A model generated the notes under the pieces. It did no database searches, was not told the origin of the DNA, and worked only from the letters and a program-made list of their open reading frames with translations. The position numbers and the translations under genes are program-made. Below, one piece after another: positions 1 through 6,707 of a stretch of 36,762 nt of DNA. Location of the stretch: NCBI GenBank assembly GCA_029553545.1, contig JAKPKU010000217.1, forward strand, positions 1 through 36,762, written 5' to 3'. Within the stretch, counting starts at the first letter, position 1. Every line of letters begins with the position of its first letter. Source of the stretch: Candidatus Cloacimonadota bacterium (GTDB taxonomy: Bacteria > Cloacimonadota > Cloacimonadia > Cloacimonadales > WRIO01).

Positions 1-157
1 GGCAGATGTGGAGTGGTTTGTCGAAGAAGTGGTTATCAACGGTAATGATACTATGAAGGAAAGCCGTGAAAAGTTTTATCATGATGTGTTGAAATATAAA
101 CGAGACAAGTCAGCTGCTGAAAATGTGTATGAATATGTGTGCAAAGAGCTGTTTTGA
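1..157 (+). CDS. CDP-glycerol/ribitol phosphotransferase-like protein, 3' end only
   Basis: The window opens inside a gene; frame 2 reads ADVEWFVEEVVING... to KELF and a TGA at 155-157. These 51 residues match the C-terminus of the intact gene at 2144-3448 with only a few substitutions (REKFYHD against RDTFYHE), and the nucleotide match continues past the stop. It is therefore the tail of a recent paralogue of that polymer-phosphotransferase-like gene, cut by the window edge. Whether the upstream part is intact cannot be seen. Confidence 0.85.
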   Translation, partial: ADVEWFVEEVVINGNDTMKESREKFYHDVLKYKRDKSAAENVYEYVCKELF

Positions 158-287
158 ATGATAACATATTGAACAACACACAACAACACACTTCATTTTT
201 TTAAACAACACACTACAACACACGATAACACACTATTAAGATTCAAGGTTTTAAAAAATACACCTTTTGGTTCTCGCGATCCTAACG
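158..287. repeat. AC-rich spacer shared with 3449-3640
   Basis: Noncoding stretch made of AACAACACAC/ACAACACACT runs, followed by a unit beginning ATTAAGATTCAAGG and ending in a TTCTCGC motif. The same blocks in the same order follow the paralogous gene at 3449-3640, but that copy has an extra ~80-bp unit inserted. Together with 288-541 this fills the gap before the first intact gene; no ORF or RNA gene is seen in it. Confidence 0.75.
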
Positions 288-502
288 TAGGGGCGAGCTG
301 TGCTCGTCATGTATTTGAAATAATGTAGGGGCGAGCTGTGCTCGTCAGTTGTTTAAAATAATGTAGGGGCGAGCTTTGCTCGTCAGTATTTGAAATAATG
401 TAGGGGCGAGCTTCGCTCGTCAGTCTCCGAAGAAATAATGTAGGGGCGAGCTGTGCTCGTCAGTCTCCGAAGAAATAATGTAGGGGAGAGCTGTGCTCGT
501 CA
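288..502. repeat. Six-copy tandem array of a 22-bp palindromic unit
   Basis: Core TAGGGGCGAGCTGTGCTCGT-CA starts at 288, 326, 364, 401, 441 and 481 (period 37-40). Each core is an imperfect palindrome (GCGAGC / GCTCGT) that could form a hairpin. The linkers resemble one another and mostly end AAATAATG, so they are part of the repeat rather than CRISPR spacers. The last copy runs into the 5' leader of the aminotransferase gene at 542. A solo copy lies at 3946-3967 ahead of another glycan gene. Confidence 0.9.
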
Positions 503-541
503 GTCCCACAGCGCAGCGAATGGACTAAAAGGAGAAGATAT

Positions 542-1633
542 ATGAAAATAAACTTTAATCAACTGGATAGAGGCTATCAGAAGTATAAAGATGAATATGA
601 CAAGGCGGCAATATCGGCTCTGGAGTCTGGTTGGTATATATTGGGGAATAAGTTAGCTAAATTTGAAGAAAAATTTGCCCATTTTATAGGATCCAAGTAT
701 TGTGTTGGGCTAAATTCTGGTCTGGATGCATTGATCTTGGCGTTTAGAGCGCTTGAGATCGGCATAGGGGATGAAGTGATTGTGCCTGCAAATACCTATA
801 TTGCCTCTGTCTTAGGAATTTCAGAGAATGGCGCAACTCCTATTTTTGTCGAACCTGATGAATATTATAATCTCGATGCTGAAAAGATAGAAGAAAAGAT
901 CACTGAGAAAACAAAGGCGATATTGGCTGTACACCTCTATGGGCAAGCAGCAAATATGACAAAAATAAAAGAAATTGCTGACAAATATCAGCTCTATTTG
1001 ATAGAAGATTGCGCACAGAGCCATGGTGCAAAACATGGTGATACCGTTACTGGTGCGTGGGGCGATATAGGCTGTTTTAGTTTTTATCCAACCAAGAATA
1101 TCGGTGCTTTTGGTGATAGTGGTGCCATTGTGACGAATAATGATGAGATTTATGAGAAAATGAAGATGCTCCGCAACTATGGTAGTAAAATGAAATATCA
1201 GAATGAAATACTTGGGGTCAACTCAAGATTAGATGAGATTCAGGCTGCCTTGCTCTCTGTCAAATTAAGCCATTATAGCGAATTAAGAAATGAAAGGACA
1301 TATATTGCCAGCAAATACTTGCAGGGGCTAAAAAACAGCAAAATTGAGCTTCCTGAGATAAGAAATTTATCAGAGCACGTATGGCATTTATTTATAGTGA
1401 GCGTAGCAGAAAGAGATGTTTTTCAGAAATATTTATTAGAAAACGGTATCGCTACCCAGTGCCACTATCCAATACCACCTCATCTATCTGAAGCATATGG
1501 CTATTTGGGGTATAAATTAGGAGATTATCCTATAACAGAGAGTTACGCAAATAGCGTCGTTAGCTTGCCATTGTATGATGGTATGACCGATCAAGAAATA
1601 GAATATGTGATAGAAAAAGTAAATGGGTTTTGA
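542..1633 (+). CDS. DegT/DnrJ/EryC1/StrS sugar aminotransferase (FdtB/QdtB-like)
   Basis: PLP-dependent aminotransferase of 363 residues, the normal family length. It would transfer an amino group from glutamate to a keto sugar on a nucleotide carrier, in the cytoplasm. The PLP lysine lies in SFYPTKNIGAFGDSGA (K185), with IEDCAQSHGA giving the D156 that contacts the pyridine nitrogen. The sequence style (GYQKYKDEYD, YPTKN, QCHYPIPPH) resembles dTDP-3-amino-3,6-dideoxyhexose transaminases FdtB/QdtB, but substrate assignment is inference. The ATG follows AAAGGAGAAG. No sugar 3,4-ketoisomerase neighbour is present in the window. It lies in a surface-glycan cluster and sits between two repeat mosaics. 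Confidence 0.9.
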   Translation: MKINFNQLDRGYQKYKDEYDKAAISALESGWYILGNKLAKFEEKFAHFIGSKYCVGLNSGLDALILAFRALEIGIGDEVIVPANTYIASVLGISENGATPIFVEPDEYYNLDAEKIEEKITEKTKAILAVHLYGQAANMTKIKEIADKYQLYLIEDCAQSHGAKHGDTVTGAWGDIGCFSFYPTKNIGAFGDSGAIVTNNDEIYEKMKMLRNYGSKMKYQNEILGVNSRLDEIQAALLSVKLSHYSELRNERTYIASKYLQGLKNSKIELPEIRNLSEHVWHLFIVSVAERDVFQKYLLENGIATQCHYPIPPHLSEAYGYLGYKLGDYPITESYANSVVSLPLYDGMTDQEIEYVIEKVNGF

Positions 1634-1733
1634 TGGCGTAGCGGGAAGGCGCTTCGACAACACACAGCAACTCACCTTTTGGTCCTCGCTACGCTGCGGG
1701 TGAGGAACATTGCTTCGCAACGGTTAGGTACTT

Positions 1734-1754
1734 CGACTTCGTCGAAGGTTAGGG
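1734..1754 (+). terminator. Repeat-borne hairpin, variant without a clean U-tract
   Basis: CTTCGAC-TTC-GTCGAAG is a perfect 7-bp stem following GGTTAGGTA. It occupies the same place in its repeat unit as the terminator-like stems at 1780, 2029 and 3657, but lacks a long T-run, so termination is doubtful. Confidence 0.35.
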
Positions 1755-1779
1755 TCCTCGCTTCGCTGCGGGTTAGGTA

Positions 1780-1804
1780 CTTTCACTTCGAGAAAGGTTT
1801 TTTT
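1780..1804 (+). terminator. Terminator-like hairpin in repeat unit
   Basis: CTTTC/GAAAG (5 bp, 7-nt loop) is followed by G and seven T residues. It lies about 150 bp after the aminotransferase stop. The form is that of a weak rho-independent terminator carried by a dispersed repeat. Confidence 0.5.
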
Positions 1805-1904
1805 AAAGGAAGTTGCAACTTCTTTTTAACAACACACTACAACACACGGGAACGCACTTTTTCCGAACATTTTAAACAACGCACTACAACTCACGATAAC
1901 ACAC

Positions 1905-1986
1905 GAAGATTTAAAGTTTTAGACAATGGCTGCAATACACGAACAGTTCCATATACTACAAATGCAAACTATACATTTCTTTTTTT
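1905..1986. repeat. 80-bp dispersed unit, copy 1
   Basis: Begins GAAGATTTAAAGTTTTAGAC and ends ACTATACATTTCTTTTTT, bounded by AC-rich sequence. Near-identical copies are at 3483-3563 and 7991-8073, with a diverged one near 8155-8237. All lie between glycan-cluster genes. No coding potential is apparent. Confidence 0.8.
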
Positions 1987-2028
1987 AACAACACACTTTT
2001 TGGCCCTCACTACGTTGCGGGTTAGGTA

Positions 2029-2054
2029 CTTTCATTTTCATGAAAGCTTTTTTT
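2029..2054 (+). terminator. Terminator-like hairpin in repeat unit (ATGAAAG variant)
   Basis: CTTTCAT-TTTC-ATGAAAG, a 7-bp stem and 4-nt loop, followed by C and seven T residues. The closing base pair is T-A, where the copy at 3657 has C-G, a compensatory change that supports a folded RNA. Confidence 0.6.
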
Positions 2055-2143
2055 AAAGGTAGATGTAATTTTTTTGAACATAGCACCTTTTGGTGCTCAT
2101 CCGCAGCGAAGCAATGACTAATGTAATGAAAGGGTTGAACTGA

Positions 2144-3448
2144 ATGAAGGATTTAGCGAAAAGGGTAATAGGAGGGTCGGTAGAGTACTTCTTTATGCTT
2201 AGGAAGTATATGATAGAGTCCGCTTATATGAAGCTACAGCCGAGATTGCATGAAAAAGCTCTTATAAAACTTAGAGAAAAAGCTAAAAGAGGGGAGAAGG
2301 TCAAGGTTGCCTTTTTTGCTATTTTCTCATCAATGTGGAAGCTTGATGGCATATATAGCTTTTTGCTAAAAGATGAGAGATTTGAGCCTATAATAATTGT
2401 CTGCCCTAACCAACACTACGGTAGAGAGATCATGCTCAATGAGATGGACAAAGCATATAATATGTTTAAAGCTAAAGGCTTTAAGGTTATAAAGGCGTAT
2501 GACGAAGAGAGTGACACATATCTTGATATAAGAAAAGAGATTAATCCAGATCTTATTTTCTATACCAGTCCGTATAAGGGTATAATTTATAAGAATTACC
2601 ATATCACTAAATTTCGAGATAAATTGACCTGCTATGTACCATATGGTTTCAATGCAGCAGCACTGAATGAATCAAATTACAATAATCTGTTCTCGCAGAT
2701 AGTGTGGAAGTTTTTTCTTGAAACTGAGATGCATCTGGAAATGTCGAAGGAGTATGCCAGGAATAAGAGCGTCAATACAGTTGTTACAGGATATCCTGGA
2801 GTCGATGGGTTTGAGTATGGGAGCAGGAGTGATGCGTATGGATGGAAGATAAAAGACCCTCGTTTAAAGAGAATAATCTGGGCACCACATCATACGATAA
2901 ACAATGATATAAAACTCACATATTCAAATTTCTTAAGCTATTATGGGTTTATGTTGGAGCTTGCTGAAAAGTATAAAGATAAAATCCAGATCTGCTTTAA
3001 GCCACATCCTGCTTTGATAATAAAATTATATCAGCACGGTGATTGGGGTAAAGAAAAAACAGATGAATATTATGATAAATGGAAAAATGGGGGAAATACT
3101 CAGATAAATACAGATGATTATATTGACCTATTTAATTCGTCTGATGCGATAATACATGATAGCGGATCTTTCACCACTGAATACCTACACTGTGGCAAAC
3201 CTTGCCAATATATCATGAAAGAAACAACAAAGGCTGAGTTTAATAGATTTGGTCTGATGGCTTTAGATCAGTATTATCAAGCTTGGGAAAAGGCAGATGT
3301 GGAGTGGTTTGTCGAAGAAGTGGTTATCAATGGTAATGATACTATGAAGGAAAGCCGTGATACGTTTTATCATGAGGTGTTGAAATATAAACGAGATAAG
3401 TCAGCTGCTGAAAATGTGTATGAATATGTGTGTAAAGAGCTATTTTAA
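2144..3448 (+). CDS. CDP-glycerol/CDP-ribitol phosphotransferase-like protein (TagF family)
   Basis: 434 residues with the signature blocks of the Glyphos_transf (TagF/TarF/TarL) family: RIIWAPHHTINND, a conserved His motif; CFKPHPALI, the HP motif; and DYIDLFNSSDAIIHDSGSF, the binding loop near the C-terminus. Family members polymerise or prime polyol-phosphate chains from CDP-glycerol or CDP-ribitol at the cytoplasmic membrane face. The ATG follows GAAAGGG, a modest RBS. The Bcs1-like CDP-ribitol gene two genes downstream makes a ribitol-phosphate donor plausible, as in Haemophilus-type capsules, but this is inference. A near-identical C-terminus lies at 1-157, so the cluster holds at least two paralogues. 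Confidence 0.85.
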   Translation: MKDLAKRVIGGSVEYFFMLRKYMIESAYMKLQPRLHEKALIKLREKAKRGEKVKVAFFAIFSSMWKLDGIYSFLLKDERFEPIIIVCPNQHYGREIMLNEMDKAYNMFKAKGFKVIKAYDEESDTYLDIRKEINPDLIFYTSPYKGIIYKNYHITKFRDKLTCYVPYGFNAAALNESNYNNLFSQIVWKFFLETEMHLEMSKEYARNKSVNTVVTGYPGVDGFEYGSRSDAYGWKIKDPRLKRIIWAPHHTINNDIKLTYSNFLSYYGFMLELAEKYKDKIQICFKPHPALIIKLYQHGDWGKEKTDEYYDKWKNGGNTQINTDDYIDLFNSSDAIIHDSGSFTTEYLHCGKPCQYIMKETTKAEFNRFGLMALDQYYQAWEKADVEWFVEEVVINGNDTMKESRDTFYHEVLKYKRDKSAAENVYEYVCKELF

Positions 3449-3482
3449 ATGGTAACATATTGAACAACACACGATAACACAC

Positions 3483-3563
3483 GAAGATTTAAAGTTTTAG
3501 ACAATGGCTGCAATACACGAACAGTTCCATATCCACCAAACGCAAACTATACATTTCTTTTTT
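3483..3563. repeat. 80-bp dispersed unit, copy 2
   Basis: Same unit as at 1905 and 7991. Here it sits inside a block otherwise duplicated from 158-280, so its presence in one copy and absence from the other marks a discrete insertion or excision. Confidence 0.8.
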
Positions 3564-3656
3564 AAACAACACACTACAACACACGATAACACACTATTAA
3601 GATTCAAGGTTTTAAAAAATACACCTTTTGGTTCTCGCTACGCTGCGGGTTAGGAG

Positions 3657-3682
3657 CTTTCACATTTGTGAAAGGTTTTTTT
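3657..3682 (+). terminator. Terminator-like hairpin after phosphotransferase gene
   Basis: CTTTCAC-ATTT-GTGAAAG, a 7-bp stem and 4-nt loop, then G and seven T residues. It lies about 200 bp downstream of the phosphotransferase stop, within a dispersed repeat unit, and looks like a functional rho-independent terminator. Confidence 0.65.
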
Positions 3683-3762
3683 AAAAGGATGATAATATCA
3701 TTCACTGCGTGAAATTATCTGTCAAATGATAAATCCGCCAGATTAATATTGTAAATATCAAT

Positions 3763-3845
3763 GGCTTCGCTGCACAACTAAGGATAGTTGTGGTTACGTT
3801 TAAAAAAATCTGCCGTTTTTTTTAACCATAACCAGCAACGAAGCA
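3763..3845. repeat. Palindromic element (copy 1) with two internal hairpins
   Basis: Outer arms CTTCGCTGC (3765) and GCAACGAAG (3835) pair. Inside lie ACAACTA-AGGA-TAGTTGT and TTTAAAAAAATC / GTTTTTTTTAA inverted repeats. The same element in reverse orientation is at 20624-20700. The structure resembles a small nonautonomous palindromic repeat of the REP or MITE kind. Confidence 0.7.
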
Positions 3846-3945
3846 AGGCATGCATACAATTACTTGAACGTGATTTTACTTAAAATAGGGATACATCCTT
3901 ATAACAAACAAAAATCAATTGATTTTTTACCTAACCAAAATAATG

Positions 3946-3967
3946 TAGGGGCGAGCTTTGCTCGTCA
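3946..3967. repeat. Solo copy of the 22-bp palindromic core
   Basis: TAGGGGCGAGCTTTGCTCGT-CA, identical in form to the units at 288-502. It is followed by a CCGCAACGAAGCGAGGACC motif. It lies 60 bp before the next start codon, as the tandem array does before 542. Confidence 0.85.
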
Positions 3968-4027
3968 GTCCCGCAACGAAGCGAGGACCAAAAATACGAG
4001 GACAAAAAGAGAAAAGAGAGAAGAACA

Positions 4028-5329
4028 ATGTCTAAAAATATTGGAGTTATATTAGCAGGTGGTATAGGTGCGAGATTTCATGGTAATATCCCAAAGCAGT
4101 ATATGAAATTAAATGGGAAAGAAATCATTACCTATAGCATCGAGGCATTTAGAGAAGCTAAGAAGATTGATGAGTTTTTGTGTGTCGTCAATGAAGATGA
4201 GTTTATAAATAAGAATATAAAAGAAAAATATAATGTGAAATGCATCAAGGGTGGCAGTTCGAGAAATGAGTCTTTGGCAAACGCACTGTCGTATATTAAT
4301 GAAATGATCCCAGATTGCAATAAGGTGTTTATTCATGAGGCGGCGAGGCCCTTCATCAAAGGTAGTCTGATAGATAAATATCTTGATTTATTGGATGAAA
4401 ATGATGCGGTGATTACTGCTGCAAAAGTAACTGATAGTCTTGGCTATGTGGATGGAAATATTGCAGATCGTAGCAATTTCTTGTTGATACAGGCACCTGA
4501 GGCTTTCGATTTTCAGCTGTTGAGAAAGCATTTTGATGCAAAGTCAAGTATCACAGCTACCGTGCATCAATTGCCAAGTAGTGTTCGCATATACAATTAC
4601 TATGATTTTAAGTTTAATTTAAAAGTGACTTATCCAGAAGATTTGTTCATAGCCGAACAACTTATTAAACTGAAGTATTACGATAGAAACCATAACTTTT
4701 TGCAACATAAGCTGAGAATATCAAGGAAAAAGGCGTTGATTCTTGGGGCTTCAGGTGGTGTGGGCTCTGTGATAAAGGAGAAGTTTAAAGAGTTGAATGT
4801 GAATATCTTATCTCCTACACGAGAAGAAATAGACTTGGAGACAGTGACTGTTGAGGCTTTGAAAGAATATTGTAAAGATTTTAAACCTGATATCATCATC
4901 AATGCCGCAGCGTTTTCGGCTAAAGACGATGCAGGATTGGTTGCTATGTTTGACAAACTATTCAGTGTTAATTTGAAGTCAAACTTGGTATTGATGGAGT
5001 TTGCTGTGCAATTGAATAAAAAAGTGAACTTGGTGCTGTTTTCATCATCTTCATCGACCAGAGGCAGGAAGGATATTGCCCTTTATTCTGCGGCAAAGGT
5101 AGGAATAAATAGTCTGGTAGAGAGTTTGGCAAATAAGATGCAGGAGCAGGGCGTGTATATAAATGCGATTATCCCTGAGAAGATCAATACGCCGATGATT
5201 CAGAAATTGCATGATGGCAAGGTCAATGAAAGAGAGCTCTTGGATGTGGAATACATTATGGATGCAGTTGTTTTTTACGCTACAACTGACACTTTTGGCG
5301 ATTTGATTCATATTCGCAAAGGTCTGTGA
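4028..5329 (+). CDS. Bifunctional IspD-like cytidylyltransferase / SDR dehydrogenase (Bcs1/Acs1-like, CDP-ribitol synthesis)
   Basis: 433 residues in two domains. Residues 1-225 are an IspD/TarI-type nucleotidyltransferase: LAGGIGARF plus PKQY, and HEAARPF. Residues 235-433 are a short-chain dehydrogenase: Rossmann GASGGVG at 240-246, a Ser-rich strand (FSSSSS), and catalytic Y353-SAA-K357. The order matches Haemophilus influenzae Bcs1/Acs1, which reduces ribulose 5-phosphate to ribitol 5-phosphate and activates it to CDP-ribitol; this exact substrate is inferred. ATG is preceded by GAGAGAAGAAC. The product would feed the TagF-like transferases nearby. It is read in tandem with the HAD gene 9 bp downstream. 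Confidence 0.85.
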   Translation: MSKNIGVILAGGIGARFHGNIPKQYMKLNGKEIITYSIEAFREAKKIDEFLCVVNEDEFINKNIKEKYNVKCIKGGSSRNESLANALSYINEMIPDCNKVFIHEAARPFIKGSLIDKYLDLLDENDAVITAAKVTDSLGYVDGNIADRSNFLLIQAPEAFDFQLLRKHFDAKSSITATVHQLPSSVRIYNYYDFKFNLKVTYPEDLFIAEQLIKLKYYDRNHNFLQHKLRISRKKALILGASGGVGSVIKEKFKELNVNILSPTREEIDLETVTVEALKEYCKDFKPDIIINAAAFSAKDDAGLVAMFDKLFSVNLKSNLVLMEFAVQLNKKVNLVLFSSSSSTRGRKDIALYSAAKVGINSLVESLANKMQEQGVYINAIIPEKINTPMIQKLHDGKVNERELLDVEYIMDAVVFYATTDTFGDLIHIRKGL

Positions 5330-5338
5330 GGTGGCTAA

Positions 5339-6064
5339 TTGAATAAGATAAAATTGGTGGGGCTCGATTTAGACGGCACAATTACCCAACATAAAACAAA
5401 ATTGGAAGAAAAGAATAAAAGAGTTTTGCAAGAAATCTGTCGCAAATATAAAGCAGTAATAGTGGCTGCAGGCGCTTGCCAGAGAGTGTTTGAACAGCTA
5501 AATAGATTTAAAATCAATATTATTGGAAATTACGGGATGCAAGAAGCAGAAGTGATAGAAAGCGCTGGATCTAATCAAATAAAACTGGTGAAGGATATCA
5601 CAGTGCATAAAAATCGAGCAGAAATCACAGATAAAATTGAGCGATTGAGAAAGATGACAGGATATCTCGGATATCAGGGAGATACTGTGGAATTTCATCA
5701 GTCAGGTGCTATTACATTCCCACTGTTGGGCACTAAAGCGAAGCTTGAGGATAAGCTAAGCTTTGACCCCAATAGACTGAAAAGAAGAGAGATATATCAT
5801 TTAGTCAAAAATGAATTCAGTGATGATACTGTGTTTATCGGAGGCACATCTTCATTTGATATAGTGCCAAAAGAATTTAATAAGTACACTGCCCTGATGA
5901 ACTATGCTGAAAAGTATGGTGTGAAAGAAAATGAGATAGTGTATTTTGGCGATGATTATGGGCTTGGCGGGAATGATGAACATGTGTATCAGTCTAAAAT
6001 AAAGTTTGTGAAGGTTGATGATTATTTGATGCTCAAAGAGTGTGTTGAGGCTCTAATATGTTAA
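5339..6064 (+). CDS. HAD-superfamily hydrolase, phosphomannomutase-like (type IIB)
   Basis: 241 residues. HAD motif I is DLDGT (D10, D12). Near the C-terminus GGTSSFDIVP, then KYTALMNYAEKYG and YFGDDYGLGGND, follow the layout of eukaryote-type phosphomannomutases (cap plus GGND loop). It may therefore isomerise or dephosphorylate a sugar phosphate in the cytoplasm; which cannot be decided from sequence. Start is TTG at 5339, chosen because GAGGTGG lies at the right distance and no nearer ATG exists. It starts 9 bp after the cytidylyltransferase-SDR stop, so the two are probably co-transcribed. Confidence 0.8.
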   Translation: MNKIKLVGLDLDGTITQHKTKLEEKNKRVLQEICRKYKAVIVAAGACQRVFEQLNRFKINIIGNYGMQEAEVIESAGSNQIKLVKDITVHKNRAEITDKIERLRKMTGYLGYQGDTVEFHQSGAITFPLLGTKAKLEDKLSFDPNRLKRREIYHLVKNEFSDDTVFIGGTSSFDIVPKEFNKYTALMNYAEKYGVKENEIVYFGDDYGLGGNDEHVYQSKIKFVKVDDYLMLKECVEALIC

Positions 6065-6069
6065 AATAA

Positions 6070-6216
6070 ATGAAAGATGAAATGTTAAGAGTTTTACTTG
6101 ATAATTTTTCGAAAGAAGAAGCAAAACCTGTGCTATTACCTGATGTAGCCTTAATCGAAAATTATACTATTATACTATTATACAATAAAGGGAAGAATGA
6201 TTATGTCATTTTTTAA
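6070..6216 (+). CDS. Small hypothetical ORF, possible gene remnant
   Basis: A 48-codon frame (MKDEMLRVLLDNFSKEEAK... to NDYVIF) fills the gap after the HAD gene and overlaps the next ORF by 20 bp. The composition is protein-like (amphipathic start, then a hydrophobic stretch), but there is no clear ribosome binding site and I recognise no family. It may be a residual fragment of a lost gene. Confidence 0.3.
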   Translation: MKDEMLRVLLDNFSKEEAKPVLLPDVALIENYTIILLYNKGKNDYVIF

Positions 6217-6613
6217 TGGGTTAAAGAATGCAATTAGCAAAGTCGCTGAAGATGAAAGAAAAAGACAGACAAAACAAAGTACATCGCACGTTTCTGCTTT
6301 ACCACCTGGTAGAATGAAAGAAACAGATACCATTAAAGGGAAAGACTGTGAGATCCCTAACACACCAGGCGCATACCGACATATCAATAAGGAAACAGGT
6401 GAAGTTGATTATGTGGGGCAGACAGACAACTTAAGAAAAAGACAACAAGAACATGAAAGAAATGGTAAACTTGACACAAAAAGCCAAACGGTCGCTTGTA
6501 AAGAGGCAAAAGCTGATGCTTCAAAAGACGACTTATGCAATACTGAACGAGACCATATTAAACGTCACAACCCCTCTGGTAATAAGACCAAGGGCGGCAA
6601 TGGACGACGTTAA
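6197..6613 (+). CDS. GIY-YIG nuclease-superfamily domain protein
   Basis: 138 residues (M1 at 6197; an alternative ATG is two codons in). Residues 1-55 are polar and probably flexible. Residues ~56-138 carry a GIY-YIG-like core: PGAYRHIN, then VDYVGQTDNLRKRQQEHERN (the GIY and YIG strands followed by the Arg helix), then an ERDHIKRHNPSGN segment supplying the acidic and Asn positions. Family members cut DNA using one metal; small stand-alone versions are found in mobile elements and DNA-uptake or toxin contexts. RBS AAGGGAAG precedes it. It does not fit glycan synthesis, so it may be a passenger gene. The ORF at 6453 in another frame is a shadow. Confidence 0.65.
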   Translation: MIMSFFNGLKNAISKVAEDERKRQTKQSTSHVSALPPGRMKETDTIKGKDCEIPNTPGAYRHINKETGEVDYVGQTDNLRKRQQEHERNGKLDTKSQTVACKEAKADASKDDLCNTERDHIKRHNPSGNKTKGGNGRR

Positions 6614-6707
6614 GTGTAATATTTTGCTTGACAAAGATGGTAGGGATTTGTTTTATCGTAAATTAGGGTTTGTTTTTACAATTTAATATCGAAAGAGAGT
6701 GTTTTAA

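Larger units (their letters stand above)
1634..2143. repeat. Intergenic repeat mosaic
   Basis: 510 bp without a credible gene. It contains several units of the type TTTTGGTCCTCGCTACGCTG followed by a small hairpin (around 1675, 1728, 1750 and 1998), AC-rich runs, and one copy of the ~80-bp unit (1905-1986) seen again at 3483 and 7991. The 125-aa ORF at 1679 is an open frame running through these repeats. The last ~40 bases carry a CCGCAGCGAAGC motif and then the leader of the next gene. Confidence 0.8.
3449..4027. repeat. Intergenic repeat mosaic
   Basis: 579 bp with no convincing gene. In order: the AC-rich block duplicated from 158-280, an 80-bp unit (3483-3563), the ATTAAGATTCAAGG unit, a repeat with terminator-like hairpin (3657), a GATAAT/ATTATC inverted repeat (~3690-3718), a palindromic element (3763-3845), and a solo palindromic core (3946-3967) ahead of the next gene. 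The ORF track's 63-aa ORF at 3864 runs through these repeats and is not credible. Confidence 0.8.

Noticed and set aside
288-502. Possible small CRISPR array
   Set aside because: Repeat period is only 37-40 bp, the linkers resemble one another (two are identical) and a solo copy occurs elsewhere; this is a tandem repeat, not repeat-spacer units.
1679-2056. 125-aa ORF
   Set aside because: It runs through several dispersed repeat units and a terminator-like hairpin; the protein is a translation of repeats with no RBS.
3864-4055. 63-aa ORF before the cytidylyltransferase gene
   Set aside because: It includes the solo palindromic core and the leader of the next gene, which it overlaps; composition is repeat-derived.
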